Counted from the first letter of the stretch, positions 48,272 through 58,222 are shown. The stretch is 64,000 nt of DNA from Wolfiporia cocos (GCA_029448655.1 JACCLO010000010.1:1054001-1118000), one strand, 5' to 3'. Notes: generated by a model from the sequence alone, not told the origin. Numbers and translations are program-made.

Positions 48272-48848
48272 ATGTCTGGACCCGTCCTCCCCCCCATTTC
48301 AACCTGGACCGAGAGTCGTATCTCGGACATTTACACTGCTACCACCATTGCAGACTTTAATACTGCTTTCGACAACTTCTTGGCGGAGAATGCTCACATC
48401 ACTGTGAACGGCCAGCACATGAGCCGTGATCAATACAAGGAGCTATTGCTGCAACAGAGAACTGATGCGCTCAACGCCAGAATGACATTTAATGGCACTG
48501 TCACTGTTCCTGGAGATCAAGGTGCTCTTGTGGTACGCCCTGGAATCACCATTATCTGTTTGTGACGAGCTCAAACTCAAGTCCGTGATTCTTCAGGGTG
48601 GCAGCGTCGGTGTCTTCTTCACTGCAGAAATTACGACGCACACCATCAAGATAAGCACCATAAGCGCATCGCTCAACGTGCAGTGAGCATTGTTCACCAT
48701 GTCTGGTACTTCTACGCCATTGACTCGAGGCGACAGAATCATTACCGAAGAGCTGCACGTGTCGACTGGTCTCCTGCCGCCGATTCTCACTGATCCACGT
48801 CGGGTCACGGTCTTGAACGAGGTGTTCTTGGATAAACATTCCCTCTGA
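48272..48848 (+). CDS. Small NTF2/SnoaL-like protein
   Basis: Three exons (48,272-48,532, 48,597-48,682, 48,737-48,848; introns 64 and 54 nt) join in frame to give 152 residues. The sequence STWTESRISDIYTATTIADFNTAFDN-like start, ITVNGQHMSRDQYKELL, TVPGDQGALV, GGSVGVFFTAEI, SLNVQ and the ending DPRRVTVLNEVFLDK fit a common Agaricomycete group of about 150-residue proteins with a predicted NTF2-like cone fold. No activity is known. The in-frame TGA at 48,684 lies inside intron 2, which supports the splice model. Confidence 0.7.
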
Positions 48849-49733
48849 CCTGAGTTGCGCAATGTGACACAGAAGTCTGATTATCTAGTATATCAATATA
48901 TCATATCCCTGTGGCATTCTCCGGGATGATAGATTTTTGTCGTATATGAAGGATTCGAAATTTGAGCAGTTCGTGCTCGTCAACGTCCGCGGAGTAGCGG
49001 TTCCGCGACTAAAGAATAGAAGAGAAATAAGCGTAGCGCCCATAGGCGCAAGCAGCGAGAGCGAGACTTTGTGGGGAGCCTCGCAGCTGGTGATGGTCCA
49101 CGTGACCCGGCGCTACGAGCATTTAGTGACTCATGAGACACCCCTCACGCCTCACGCCAACACATTTTCGCCAACACATTTTCCGACTTTACATCAACAG
49201 CTAAGCTCATTGGGGAGGGGAGCGGCAAATCCCGGGTGTCCGGCATCTATCACACGCCACAGTACATGCCGGACAGCTCTCACTGCGGCACGAGCTTGGC
49301 GCGCAGAGCGCGACGGTATCAATGTAAAGGCTCCCCAGATAAAGACATTCATGCCTTGTGTCAGTGGGATGTATTGCTCAGAACATTGAATACATCAATT
49401 TCTTCGGAACAGAATTCTGAGATAAAATCCGTACTGTACAATTTCGTACGTCGCGCATGGCACACCGCAACTACGAGACAGTTTAACGGAAATGTGTTCC
49501 CAACGATTTCTGCGGAAAAGCAAACAGAATTGATCTGTGTACTAGGTTCTTGCTGTAGATCACTGTTGAAGGAGGAGATACCAATCCATCAACGTGTAGG
49601 AGTATGATTTAGAATGTTTGCCCATCATGATGTGAAAAGCGATAGGACCCTCAGATCGCTCAGGTCGAAACTACACTATAAAGAACGCGCTCTGAGATTA
49701 TTACCTACCTGCAGAATGAATGCACTTGTAAGA
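48849..49733. other. Intergenic, no supported gene
   Basis: Overlapping plus-strand ORFs at 48,937-49,389 and 49,236-49,607 show no recognisable motif. Confidence 0.45.
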
Positions 49734-50427
49734 TGTCACAAGCCAATTTCAAAACCTAGTAGAACACGCTAGCTTGGCACCCCACTCACGCCATACGCAC
49801 ACTACAGCACTCTATCCGAGCCCAGCTGAAACCCCACGGCAACGCTAGTAGAAGCCCTCCGCTATACAGGACACTACGGGCACTAGCAGGCCACCAGCAG
49901 TCTTACCCTAAACTCAGTCCAAGTCCCGGCAGCAAGAACCATACGCTGCCTAGTCCCTAAACCCCGGAGTCACGAGCCGACCCCTAGAGCCCAACAGGCT
50001 ACAATAGCACGACGGTACGCCTTATACAGACCCAGGCTAAACCGCCACCGTACACTACGCTATACGACGACTAGGGGCACGGTCTACGCTCGCACGTGAC
50101 CCAGAACACTAAACCTGATGCCTCGCGTCCCTACCGCATGGACACTCGCCATTACTGGCATAGACATTATACTATACCCCATACGCACCCCGACCTACGA
50201 GTACAACAGGCAGGGATAATAACCCCAGGCTCTGCACGACTGAGAACCCTACCAGTCACAGAGCGCTACACCCCGATCGTGGCAGACCACGCCCGATCAC
50301 GGACTTAGAACCCCGCCATTACCGGCGCACCTACGATCGACGAGAACCACCGATCGAACCCGACAGATTGGCTACTCCTTAGATCCGCCCCTTATACGCT
50401 ACGTCGCCATGGACATCCTCGCATACC
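49734..50427 (+). repeat. 5' LTR of the older retrotransposon, first part
   Basis: It starts with TGTCACAAGCC, the same start as the young element's LTR read in its own direction (TGTCACAAGCCGATTTTC). It is interrupted at 50,427 by the young element and resumes at 58,612. Including the resumed part, the LTR would be about 930 bp, with a longer U3 than the 372 bp LTR of the young element. Confidence 0.7.
50423..50427. repeat. Target-site duplication, left copy (ATACC)
   Basis: ATACC directly precedes the left LTR and is repeated directly after the right LTR at 58,607-58,611. Confidence 0.9.
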
Positions 50428-50799
50428 TGACACAAGCGTATTCTCAAGCAACTACTCAGGGGAATATTACTCGCGTGAAAGCGTATTCCTAGTCTGAGGC
50501 TACTCAAGGCAACAAAGGCCAAGACGAGTCTGGGGTGTTAGCCCGAGACCGTCCCAGCATATATACTCCTAGGCTGTTTGTACATTGTTTGGCTACTGTA
50601 CAGTATTATGTAATCTAATAGACCGTTTAGAGTATGGTAAACCCTATCGTAGGTGTAGAGCCACATCAAGGGTGTCCGGGGTCTGTGTAGGCACGTGTGG
50701 GGTGTTCGGGGTCCTTGCACGTGATGCATAGGCGGGCGCTTAGATAAGATAAGGGTTGTCTCTAGTCGCAAGCTAGTTGGAGAAAATCGGCTTGTGACA
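50428..50799 (-). repeat. 3' LTR of the young element
   Basis: 372 bp, identical by eye to 58,235-58,606 (offset 7,807). It contains the last codons of the pol frame, whose stop is at 50,762. Short ORFs inside (50,538-50,771) are not genes. Confidence 0.95.
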
Positions 50800-52840
50800 G
50801 TACCCCCTCTTCTAGCTGCGTGTCCCCACGCCCAGCAATCACTTTGTACATTGTTTGGTCAACATGGCACGGGTGGTCTACGGTTTTGGTGCAGATGTGT
50901 GGGTGCGCCAGTTGGAGTGTGTTTAAGACCGGGTAGATCCAATATCCTATTGATTCAGGTATAGTGGATTCTATCGGTGTTCCAACGCGTATTCCGTATT
51001 GCATGACCCGTGTTCGTGGATCGCAGAACCAGAAGTTACGAGCGACGAGCTTCTTTTCGTAGGCGTAGAATGGTATACTGCCTTTGACAAGAAGCGTAGT
51101 GTCTATATCGTCGTATATTATGAACTCCTTCGGGTTCTGCCTGAGTCCCATTTCCTGAGCTTTTCGTTTGAAGTCTTCCCACTCTGGGTCCCATTTGGTG
51201 TCAGAGTGGTCCCAGCCAGTGTTTCTGTTTTTCCACTGGTTGCCTGGGGCGGATGGTCTAGCTTCGAAGAACTTTGTGACTAGCTCTTGGTAATGGTTCA
51301 GTCCACGCTTTCGTTCCCATGTTTTAGTCCCGTCAGACCATTCGACTTCTAGCTCGATTCGCCCTCGGTCTTCCCTGGATTCGAGGATCCTGAGAGGCCT
51401 GCGAACGTCATTGCTTTCCGTCACTTTACTATGGTCCTGATTGGGGAAGGCGGGCGGTGTGTATGGTAGGAGTAAGACCTCGTTGAATACTGGGTATATC
51501 CCGCGCATGTCTGCGGGAAGGTCTAGTTCGTATGCTCCGTGCCCGACCTTCTTTGTGACCTTGTACGGTCCAAACCGCTTGGAGTCCAGCTTCTTGGTTG
51601 GGTGGCCCATGTTTATGTTTCGGCCGTCGACCCAAACCAAGTCGCCTTCAGAGTATGATAGTGGCGATGCCCGTTTCCTATCGTAGTACTCTTTCATACG
51701 TAGCTTAGCTTTCTCCAGGTTTTGTGAAGCGAGTTTGGATATCGTGTGCATGTGTTCGACCCAATCCTGTGCTACCCCCTCTTCTTGTTCCGGCGCCTCT
51801 ACACCTGTGAAGGGGTGGTATCCGTGCGTAAGGTAAAAGGGACTATATCCCGTGCTACTATGTACGTGTGTCTTGTACGCGAAGCTTGCCAGCGGGAGTA
51901 AGTCCGGCCAGTTCGTATGAGTATCGTTAATAAATAATCTAAGGTACACCTCGAGTTCCTGGTTCATACGTTCCGTCTGCCCGTCTGTTTGTGGGTGGAA
52001 CGCGGTACTCGGGTTTCCTTGTATGTCTAATCTACGGTATACGTCCTTTATGAATTCTGATACAAATTGCGGTCCTCTGTCGCTAAATATTTTCTTTGGT
52101 AGTCCGTGTTGTGTATATACTTTATCTACGAATATGTTGGCCCATCCTTCGGCTGATAGTTTAGTCGTTGTTGGTACAGCTATATAGTCCTTTGACTTCA
52201 TGTCTACTACTACAATGATGGCGTCGCGACCCTTGGAAGTGGGGAGTCCCGTGATCATGTCGACGGAAATGTTCTCCCAGTTGTGTGCTGGAGTCGGGTT
52301 CGGGTTGAGTGGAGCCGCGCGTTTGGATCGGTCCGGCTTAGCGGCCTGGCACTTGATACAGGCTTTGACGTACTGGCGGATGTCTGAGCGCATCTTGGGC
52401 CACCAGTAGTGTCGATGTATAGCTGTGTACGTGTTTTCGGTGCCAGGGTGTCCCGCTGAGACGGTGTCGTGGAACGAAGAAATGATTTTTCCGATTAATT
52501 CTTCGTCCCGAGGGATAATTAACCTCCTCCTCCTATATCGCAGACCGTCCTCGGTCGTTTCCCCTACTTCTACTCCTTCCTTTCCATCGTAGAGAGCGGC
52601 TTCCGCTTTGACCCTTTCTTTTACTTCGTCGTGGGTGATACCCTTGACTATAGTATAGAATGAGGATCGCAGCCTTTCTGCGCTATCTTGGACGAAGAGG
52701 TGTGGCTTCAGGACGACTTGCCCTTCGAGGTGATCCTTGTCGTTGCCGTGATCACTTCTTCGGGAAAGCCCATCGGCCCTTCCATTGGTCTTCCCGGGGA
52801 TGTGCACGAGTTGTAGGTCGTACTCGGCAAGTTCCGTCAT
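50762..52840 (-). CDS. Pol part 2: integrase, chromodomain-like region, C-terminal extension
   Basis: 692 codons continuing RNase H (TELAEYDLQLVHIPGK) after a one-base frame break. The zinc-binding HHCC motif is at about residues 120-165 (HDTVSAGH ... CIKC). The integrase core follows with its catalytic acids in SVDMITGLP, FSDRGPQFVSEF and DGQTERMNQELEVYLR. A segment at about residues 465-515 (RILESRED, ELEVEWSDGTKTWERK) resembles a chromodomain, used by related elements to choose chromatin targets. The last 170 or so residues match nothing I recognise, and the stop lies inside the 3' LTR. The ATG overlaps the stop of the upstream frame (ATGA), probably by chance after the frame break. Confidence 0.9.
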   Translation of the reverse strand: MTELAEYDLQLVHIPGKTNGRADGLSRRSDHGNDKDHLEGQVVLKPHLFVQDSAERLRSSFYTIVKGITHDEVKERVKAEAALYDGKEGVEVGETTEDGLRYRRRRLIIPRDEELIGKIISSFHDTVSAGHPGTENTYTAIHRHYWWPKMRSDIRQYVKACIKCQAAKPDRSKRAAPLNPNPTPAHNWENISVDMITGLPTSKGRDAIIVVVDMKSKDYIAVPTTTKLSAEGWANIFVDKVYTQHGLPKKIFSDRGPQFVSEFIKDVYRRLDIQGNPSTAFHPQTDGQTERMNQELEVYLRLFINDTHTNWPDLLPLASFAYKTHVHSSTGYSPFYLTHGYHPFTGVEAPEQEEGVAQDWVEHMHTISKLASQNLEKAKLRMKEYYDRKRASPLSYSEGDLVWVDGRNINMGHPTKKLDSKRFGPYKVTKKVGHGAYELDLPADMRGIYPVFNEVLLLPYTPPAFPNQDHSKVTESNDVRRPLRILESREDRGRIELEVEWSDGTKTWERKRGLNHYQELVTKFFEARPSAPGNQWKNRNTGWDHSDTKWDPEWEDFKRKAQEMGLRQNPKEFIIYDDIDTTLLVKGSIPFYAYEKKLVARNFWFCDPRTRVMQYGIRVGTPIESTIPESIGYWIYPVLNTLQLAHPHICTKTVDHPCHVDQTMYKVIAGRGDTQLEEGVLSQADFLQLACD
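50803..50813 (-). other. Polypurine tract
   Basis: AGAAGAGGGGG on the minus strand lies three bases before the 3' LTR. It is the expected primer for plus-strand DNA synthesis. Confidence 0.75.
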
Positions 52841-55800
52841 CCACCGGGCTTGTCGCGGATGATTTTCTGTGGGGTCTTAAAATACTCTAGGTTCTTATGG
52901 TCCGTTAGTACTTCTACAGGGTGTTTGCCACCCATTACGAAATGTCGCCATTCATCAAGTGCGCGCATGATGGCGAGGAGTTCTCTGTCGTAGATCTCGT
53001 AGTTCCGTTCTGCCGGTAGCATCGTCTTACTCTGGTAGGCGATGGGTTTCCAGACGCCGTCCTGTTTCTGCATGAGGCAGGCTCCGGTTGCGAAGTCCGA
53101 AGAGTCTGCCTCGATGCGGAAAGGGTCGTCGTCGTTTGGTATCCCTAACACGGGTGCTTCGATAAATATTTTCTTTAACTTATCGAAACACTCTTGTTCC
53201 GCCGTACCCCACTGCCAAGGCATGTCCTTGGTTAGGTTTATCAGTGGGCGTGCTACCGTGGAGAACTTAGGTATAAATCTCCGGTAGAAGTTTGCGAACC
53301 CAATGAAGGATTGCACTTCCTTCTTGTTCCGAGGTGCTGGCCATTCTGCCACTGCCGCCACCTTCGCGGGATCCATGCGGATTTCCCCATGAGAGATTAT
53401 ATGTCCCAAGTATTCTACTTCCGACTTCATGAACTCGCATTTCTCTGGTTTACAGGTTAGCTTGTTTTGACGGAGAACGAGCAGAACCTTGCGCAGGATC
53501 TCTTTGTGTTCTGCCTCGGTCTCCGTGAAAACAAGTATGTCGTCTAAATATACAATGACCTTTCCAGTCATTATCAGGTCTCGGAAGATGTCATTCATCA
53601 AAGTCTGGAACGTGCCCGGTGCGTTGCACATTCCAAAGAACATCACTAAAGGTTCGTACAATCCCCTATTAGTGATGAAGGCGGCTTTTTCTTCGTCGCC
53701 TTCTTTGATTCTGACGTTCGTGTATCCCCAACGAATGTCCAATTTAGAAAAGTACTTAGCTCGCTTTAACTTGTTGAGCAGCTCCGTGATCAGAGGGAGC
53801 GGGTACCGATTCTTCTTGGTCATCTGGTTCAGTTTCCGATAGTCCTGAATGGGTCTCAGTTTCCCATCCTTCTTCTTGACGAAGAAGAATGGTGCCCCCC
53901 ATGGTGACTTGGACGGTCGTATGCGTCCAGTTCGTAGCTGTTCTTCTAAGAAGTCGTCTAACGCCTCTTGTTCTCGAGGTGATAGGGCATAGATCTTGCC
54001 GGCGTAGGGTTCGGAGTTCGGTAGGAGTTCTATGGCGTGATCCCACGGTCGTCTTTCGGGGAGTTGGTCGAATTCCGTTTCCTTAAACACGTCTTCGAAT
54101 TCGTGTAAGTACTCGGGGACCACCTCCTCGAAAGTCTTGGCTTCCGTGGTTTTGCCGGTGGCGATGGCTATCTCGGTTGCCTTCGTCGCGCGGACTCGCT
54201 CAGCGATGTCGGCTCGGCATTCTTCCCTATTCCGTAACCATGCGTCAGCAAAGATGTAATATATATGGTCACCGTCCTCGATCTGCTCGTGCTCGCAGTC
54301 GCAGGTGAAGGTGATTCGGCGTTTCTTCCAGTCGATGGTGGGATTATGGTCTTCCAACCAGTCGAAGCCGAGGAATATGTCTGCCGAGCTCAGCTCGGTG
54401 ACGTGGAACTTGCGCGTTTCCAGATGCGTGTCGATCTGCATCTGGAGTTCGACATAGTGCGTCATTTTGCCCGCAGCGTTGGTACTACCGTCAGCGTTGT
54501 ACAGTTTGACGGGTCGGTCTAGTGGGAGTTGCTCGAGTTTGTGTTCCTCCACATAGGCACGACTGATGACCGATCCCGTTGAACCGGAGTCTATCAGTGC
54601 CTTTGTGAAGAGGGCACGTCCGTCAGGGCGGTGGAGGGTGATCGGTACTTCGATCTGCCGTCCCCGTTTCCCCGTCTGGATTACCACTACATTCCCTCTG
54701 AGTTTCTCACCAGTAGAGCCGAACCCCTGTGTTCCGCGTCTGGTTTCCCTGATGCTCTTTACTATGCGCGTGTCTGGTGTCATGTTGCATTCGAGTATGA
54801 ACTGGGCGATTCTGTCCCCATACTCGACCTGATAATCTGTTCCAGTTTGATTATTCAGTATGACTTTTAACCGACCGGTGTAGTCCTCATCGACTACACC
54901 GGCCTCCACGTCGACCCCTTTCAAGGCAAGTCCGGATCGTGGAGCTATGCGGCCGTATACACCGGGTGGCATTCGGATCATTATGCCTGTATCCACGGTG
55001 ATACGCTTCCCGTTTGGTATAACGACTTCCTCCGCGGAGTGAAGATCGTAACCTGCGGCTCCTTCGCTTTTGCGCTCAGGGGGGATTGCCCGCGGGTGGT
55101 CTAGGTATATGTCGAGCGTGACAGCTTTCTTCTTGGCTCGTCGACGCCGCACTTTTTTTTCCGTCTTTTTCTGGACTGTAGGCTTAGATGCGTCTGCCAT
55201 CTGCACATCTGAGTCTACAACCGGGTCTACGTCCATTGGCACATAGTTTACATTAATAGAGGAATTAAGCACGGTTTTATCCTCCCGCCAAGCTCCGGTG
55301 GGAGGCTCCTCTGAGGCTGTTACAAACGAATCGTCGGAGCATGTTGAAGCTCCGTCGTCGTCACCAAGCGCCATGTCTACAGAACGTGGTACAGATACGT
55401 AATCAAATATCGGGGCCCCGGTTCCTAGCCCATATAGTCCATCCACCGGTTCGTTACCCTCCGAGGCAGATTCGGAGATAGAGACATTTACTGGTTCCTC
55501 GATCTCCAGAACTGAAAATTTATTATTAGAGAGGGGACGTACCTGAGTGAATCCGGCTTCCTTCGCAGCCTCTGGATTTTCCTTGGCCCAAGCGGACACC
55601 ATTCGCACGAAGTCCTCCTGGGATACTTCCCCAAGGACTTTTTCTGCTGGTGGTGCCTCGACGGCCTGGCGGGTGCGCGCCGGTTGTGAGGGTCCGGCAC
55701 CGGTGTTCCCTCCACTGGTAGCTGCTCGGGGCTTCCAGTTGGGTTGGTGCCAGACGGGCTTGTTGCAGCCCTTCCCTGGTGCCTCTGCTTGTGTCTTGCT

Positions 55801-55968
55801 GCAAGAGTGGCACTTCCTCTTGAGCAGGTTGGCCCGTTCTTCCGCGGTGGGCTCCGGCCGCGTGGTTCCCGATGACGATGTTGTCGCCCGACCTTTTCCT
55901 TTGTCGGCAACGCCCTTACCCGTGTCACGTCCGTGGCGCAGCTTTTCTTCGTCGCGGAGACGACGCAT
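52837..55968 (-). CDS. Pol part 1: dUTPase, protease, reverse transcriptase, RNase H
   Basis: 1,043 codons. A nucleocapsid-like basic part with Cys residues (KCHSCSKTQ) comes first. A trimeric dUTPase at about residues 280-425 has all five motifs (AAGYDLHS, GRIAPRSGLA, GVVDEDYTG, GDRIAQFIL, RGTQGFGSTG). Protease follows (ALIDSGSTGSVIS, IFLGFDWL). Reverse transcriptase spans about residues 640-820 (KDGKLRPIQDYRKLN, VYLDDILVF with catalytic Asp pair). RNase H has RIEADSSDFATGA, RELLAIMRAL and LTDHKNL. The frame ends inside RNase H at 52,837 because one base is missing relative to the usual sequence (KxRWMTEL). The frame is open upstream of the first ATG and overlaps gag by a -1 shift. Confidence 0.95.
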   Translation of the reverse strand: MRRLRDEEKLRHGRDTGKGVADKGKGRATTSSSGTTRPEPTAEERANLLKRKCHSCSKTQAEAPGKGCNKPVWHQPNWKPRAATSGGNTGAGPSQPARTRQAVEAPPAEKVLGEVSQEDFVRMVSAWAKENPEAAKEAGFTQVRPLSNNKFSVLEIEEPVNVSISESASEGNEPVDGLYGLGTGAPIFDYVSVPRSVDMALGDDDGASTCSDDSFVTASEEPPTGAWREDKTVLNSSINVNYVPMDVDPVVDSDVQMADASKPTVQKKTEKKVRRRRAKKKAVTLDIYLDHPRAIPPERKSEGAAGYDLHSAEEVVIPNGKRITVDTGIMIRMPPGVYGRIAPRSGLALKGVDVEAGVVDEDYTGRLKVILNNQTGTDYQVEYGDRIAQFILECNMTPDTRIVKSIRETRRGTQGFGSTGEKLRGNVVVIQTGKRGRQIEVPITLHRPDGRALFTKALIDSGSTGSVISRAYVEEHKLEQLPLDRPVKLYNADGSTNAAGKMTHYVELQMQIDTHLETRKFHVTELSSADIFLGFDWLEDHNPTIDWKKRRITFTCDCEHEQIEDGDHIYYIFADAWLRNREECRADIAERVRATKATEIAIATGKTTEAKTFEEVVPEYLHEFEDVFKETEFDQLPERRPWDHAIELLPNSEPYAGKIYALSPREQEALDDFLEEQLRTGRIRPSKSPWGAPFFFVKKKDGKLRPIQDYRKLNQMTKKNRYPLPLITELLNKLKRAKYFSKLDIRWGYTNVRIKEGDEEKAAFITNRGLYEPLVMFFGMCNAPGTFQTLMNDIFRDLIMTGKVIVYLDDILVFTETEAEHKEILRKVLLVLRQNKLTCKPEKCEFMKSEVEYLGHIISHGEIRMDPAKVAAVAEWPAPRNKKEVQSFIGFANFYRRFIPKFSTVARPLINLTKDMPWQWGTAEQECFDKLKKIFIEAPVLGIPNDDDPFRIEADSSDFATGACLMQKQDGVWKPIAYQSKTMLPAERNYEIYDRELLAIMRALDEWRHFVMGGKHPVEVLTDHKNLEYFKTPQKIIRDKPGG
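54693..55128 (-). other. dUTPase domain inside pol
   Basis: The region hydrolyses dUTP to dUMP if active, which would keep uracil out of the element's cDNA. Motif 3 keeps the Asp that activates water (GVVDEDYTG) and motif 5 keeps the Gly-rich clamp (RGTQGFGSTG). The position between nucleocapsid and protease resembles that of betaretroviruses. Sequence identity to the host enzyme was not measured. Confidence 0.95.
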
Positions 55969-57479
55969 CGCATTGTCCGTACGGAGGATAGCCTGTTTCC
56001 AAGATTCGTAGTCCTCCGGAATCTGGACATTGTATCCCCGTTGCGATTGTCGTTTACCGTGGCGGCGACGAAGGCGGAGTGTACTGCCGTGTAGATCTCT
56101 TTCGGGATGGCGGAGGTGACCCAGCGGTGTACTATCTGGTTCTCCTTGTCGTATTTTGCCTCCGAAAGAAGTCTTTCTAGTTCCTGGAAGTACTCCTCGC
56201 CCTTACCGATGGTCATGCTGAGTTTTTCCGCGGCAACCGCCGACTTCTTTTCCAAGTCGGGGTCGTCGAACTTTTGGTGTAGCTCCCAAATGAAGCGTAA
56301 CCAACTCAGATGCCATTGTCCGTCACGGTAGTGTTCCCGCGTGAAAGCCGTTACCCATGCGTCCACTTTTGGTCCCCTTATCAACGAGATGGCCGTACCG
56401 ATCTTTTTGCTGTCTGTGAAGAGCAGCGGCCGGTTGTCGTCGATGTACAATTTGAGGCGCATGACCCAGGCGATGAAGTTGTCGCCGGTGAAGGGTTCGG
56501 GTTCGCGCACCTTGGACTTGTACCGGGGGTCAGGCTGCGGCTCCGGGAGCATTGAGTACGCGTCCCATTGCGAGCTCGTCGGTTTCTCGGGCCGCCACAT
56601 AGACGCATGCGTTCCCGGGAGAGGCGCGGCTCTCCAGGTGTTCACATGCGCCGTCCGTGGTGCTACCGACGGAGGTACCGGGGGCTGTGCTGCCATGACC
56701 GAGAAGGGGACCTGCGGAGTGATGACCGGGGGGGTGTATCCGGGCAGGAATGGGTTCGTCTGCCTGGAGCCGTTCGATCCTCGGGTTGCCGGACGGGTTG
56801 CGGGGTTCACCGGTGGGGGAGATCCCATGTGGACAGATCTCACCCAATTTTCTACCGGCCGGAATCGTTCCTCCGGAACCGATGGTACTGACCGACGGGG
56901 GGCGGAGTGCTGGCTGTGTAGTGAGGCCGCATCTCCTGCCGCGATTGCATCTGCTTGGAGACGTTGTGCCTCCCGCAGGAATCGTGCTCCCATGTCGGCG
57001 TTCCACACACCGGTTTGAACCATTGTGGCTGCCACTGTCTGACACCGAAAACCGAAGTCCGCCGCGGTTGGGTTGGGGGGGAACGCCCATTGTAGAGCCA
57101 GGGGCGAGTCGACATGTGCTAGGGGACTCGCGCCGCGGATTGTGTTGGACTGTTCCCTTGCCATTTGGAATGCCTGTTCCAGTCGCTCGAGACCAGGGCC
57201 ATTATCCTCTACCGATGCTCCTAAGGGGAGCGAGCGACCGGGGGATACCTGTCCTATTGTCTCGGTGTGGGCCGGGGCGACTTCGATGTTGGGGCGGGGG
57301 GCGTGAATGCTGTCGGCTACCGAGAGTAATGCGAAGTCCTCGGGTAGCCCATGCATTTGGTAATTCACCCACTGCCCTGGGTGGAACGGGTTGTTGGTGA
57401 CCGTGGGGGTGCCGGCGGGGAGCGGGATGTGTTCGGGTCGGGGGCCGCGGATGTAGTCGAGGTTGTGCGGGGCGGCCAT
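55488..57479 (-). CDS. Gag structural polyprotein
   Basis: The frame starts at 57,479 (MAAPHNLDYIRGPRPEHIP). The capsid-like part includes VREPEPFTGDNFIAWVMRL, WLRFIWELHQKFDD and EEYFQELERLLSEAKYD. After about 56,040 the frame changes character: the expected continuation (YNVQIPEDYESWKQAILR, leading into the pol frame) is found in the -1 frame, next to a run of four C (56,036-56,039). The last 180 or so codons of this frame are therefore probably out of frame. Either a programmed -1 shift or a one-base deletion explains it; the break lies inside capsid rather than at the gag-pol border, which favours deletion or sequencing error. Confidence 0.85.
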   Translation of the reverse strand: MAAPHNLDYIRGPRPEHIPLPAGTPTVTNNPFHPGQWVNYQMHGLPEDFALLSVADSIHAPRPNIEVAPAHTETIGQVSPGRSLPLGASVEDNGPGLERLEQAFQMAREQSNTIRGASPLAHVDSPLALQWAFPPNPTAADFGFRCQTVAATMVQTGVWNADMGARFLREAQRLQADAIAAGDAASLHSQHSAPRRSVPSVPEERFRPVENWVRSVHMGSPPPVNPATRPATRGSNGSRQTNPFLPGYTPPVITPQVPFSVMAAQPPVPPSVAPRTAHVNTWRAAPLPGTHASMWRPEKPTSSQWDAYSMLPEPQPDPRYKSKVREPEPFTGDNFIAWVMRLKLYIDDNRPLLFTDSKKIGTAISLIRGPKVDAWVTAFTREHYRDGQWHLSWLRFIWELHQKFDDPDLEKKSAVAAEKLSMTIGKGEEYFQELERLLSEAKYDKENQIVHRWVTSAIPKEIYTAVHSAFVAATVNDNRNGDTMSRFRRTTNLGNRLSSVRTMRCVVSATKKSCATDVTRVRALPTKEKVGRQHRHREPRGRSPPRKNGPTCSRGSATLAARHKQRHQGRAATSPSGTNPTGSPEQLPVEGTPVPDPHNRRAPARPSRHHQQKKSLGKYPRRTSCEWCPLGPRKIQRLRRKPDSLRYVPSLIINFQFWRSRNQ

Positions 57480-58222
57480 TGTATCGTAATGAAGTTTGTA
57501 TGTAAGGAATGTAGAGTCGCGAAAAACAGCGCTACCCGCCCACTGTGGATCAGCCTATAGCTGCGATCGGGGTGGTAACTAGAAACTGTTTCTCCACTCT
57601 ATTCAGAGACCACCTCTTTTCGGAGGTGCGCCAAGAAACGCCAAGGGGTTTTCAGCCCAAGGCCGGCAAGTAATCTCTGCCTCCGAAACCTCGTCCAGCC
57701 CCGAAGCTAATTCGGGATACCGGGGGCACGGGATCTAAACCCTTGGGATGGAGGGTCTAAAAGTCTATTGTAGGGGGCCAAGTGGCCGTATGTGTGAGCT
57801 GTGTCGCGCTCCTTCAGCCGCCTTGTGGGGCGCTGGGTTGTATGGTAACGGGGGGGCGGTAATGCCCGTATAGTGGCGCGGTAATGCGCGTATATAGGTG
57901 CCCAGTGCCTCTGTAATCTGCCGTAGGGCCCCTTAACGCCTTTGATTATTTCGCGTCGGGTGCACAATTACTACGGTGGGGTTGAAACCCAAAGCCTTTA
58001 CGCCGCGTTGCACGACGGTGGCCCAGTAGCTTAGAAGCAACGGTAGGAGTGGTCCCCTACACGCTGTTCACAAGTGTATGTCCCCCAGAACCCAGTCCCT
58101 TGTCCCTGGGATACGGGAGGATGAAAGTTTAAACACCCGAGTCGAAACTCGAGGGCGAAGAAACAGTGCACTTTGCCCCTAGTGCGCCGGGGTTGTTCTG
58201 GAATGAACTCAGAACGGGGAGG
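57480..58222 (-). other. 5' leader of the young element
   Basis: Untranslated leader between primer-binding site and gag start. Several blocks match the leader of the older element at 58,860-59,826 in inverse orientation, including TGGACGAGG, CTTGCCGGCCTTGGGC, CCCCTTGGCGTTTCTTGGCG and GCAGCTATAGGCTGA. Short ORFs here (57,707-57,967) are not genes. Confidence 0.7.
57611..57628 (-). other. Leader hairpin with CGAAAA loop
   Basis: In the element's direction the sequence reads CACCTC CGAAAA GAGGTG, a perfect 6 bp stem. The older element has CATCAC CGAAAA GTGATG at 59,519-59,536: the loop is identical and two stem pairs differ with both partners changed. Confidence 0.7.

Noticed and set aside
48680..48690. 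Stop codon after SLNVQ in the NTF2-like gene
   Set aside because: It falls in a 54 nt intron whose removal continues the frame to the expected ending DPRRVTVLNEVFLDK.
50538..50771. Two identical 77-codon ORFs at 50,538 and 58,345 as a duplicated gene
   Set aside because: They lie inside the two LTRs and are identical because the LTRs are.
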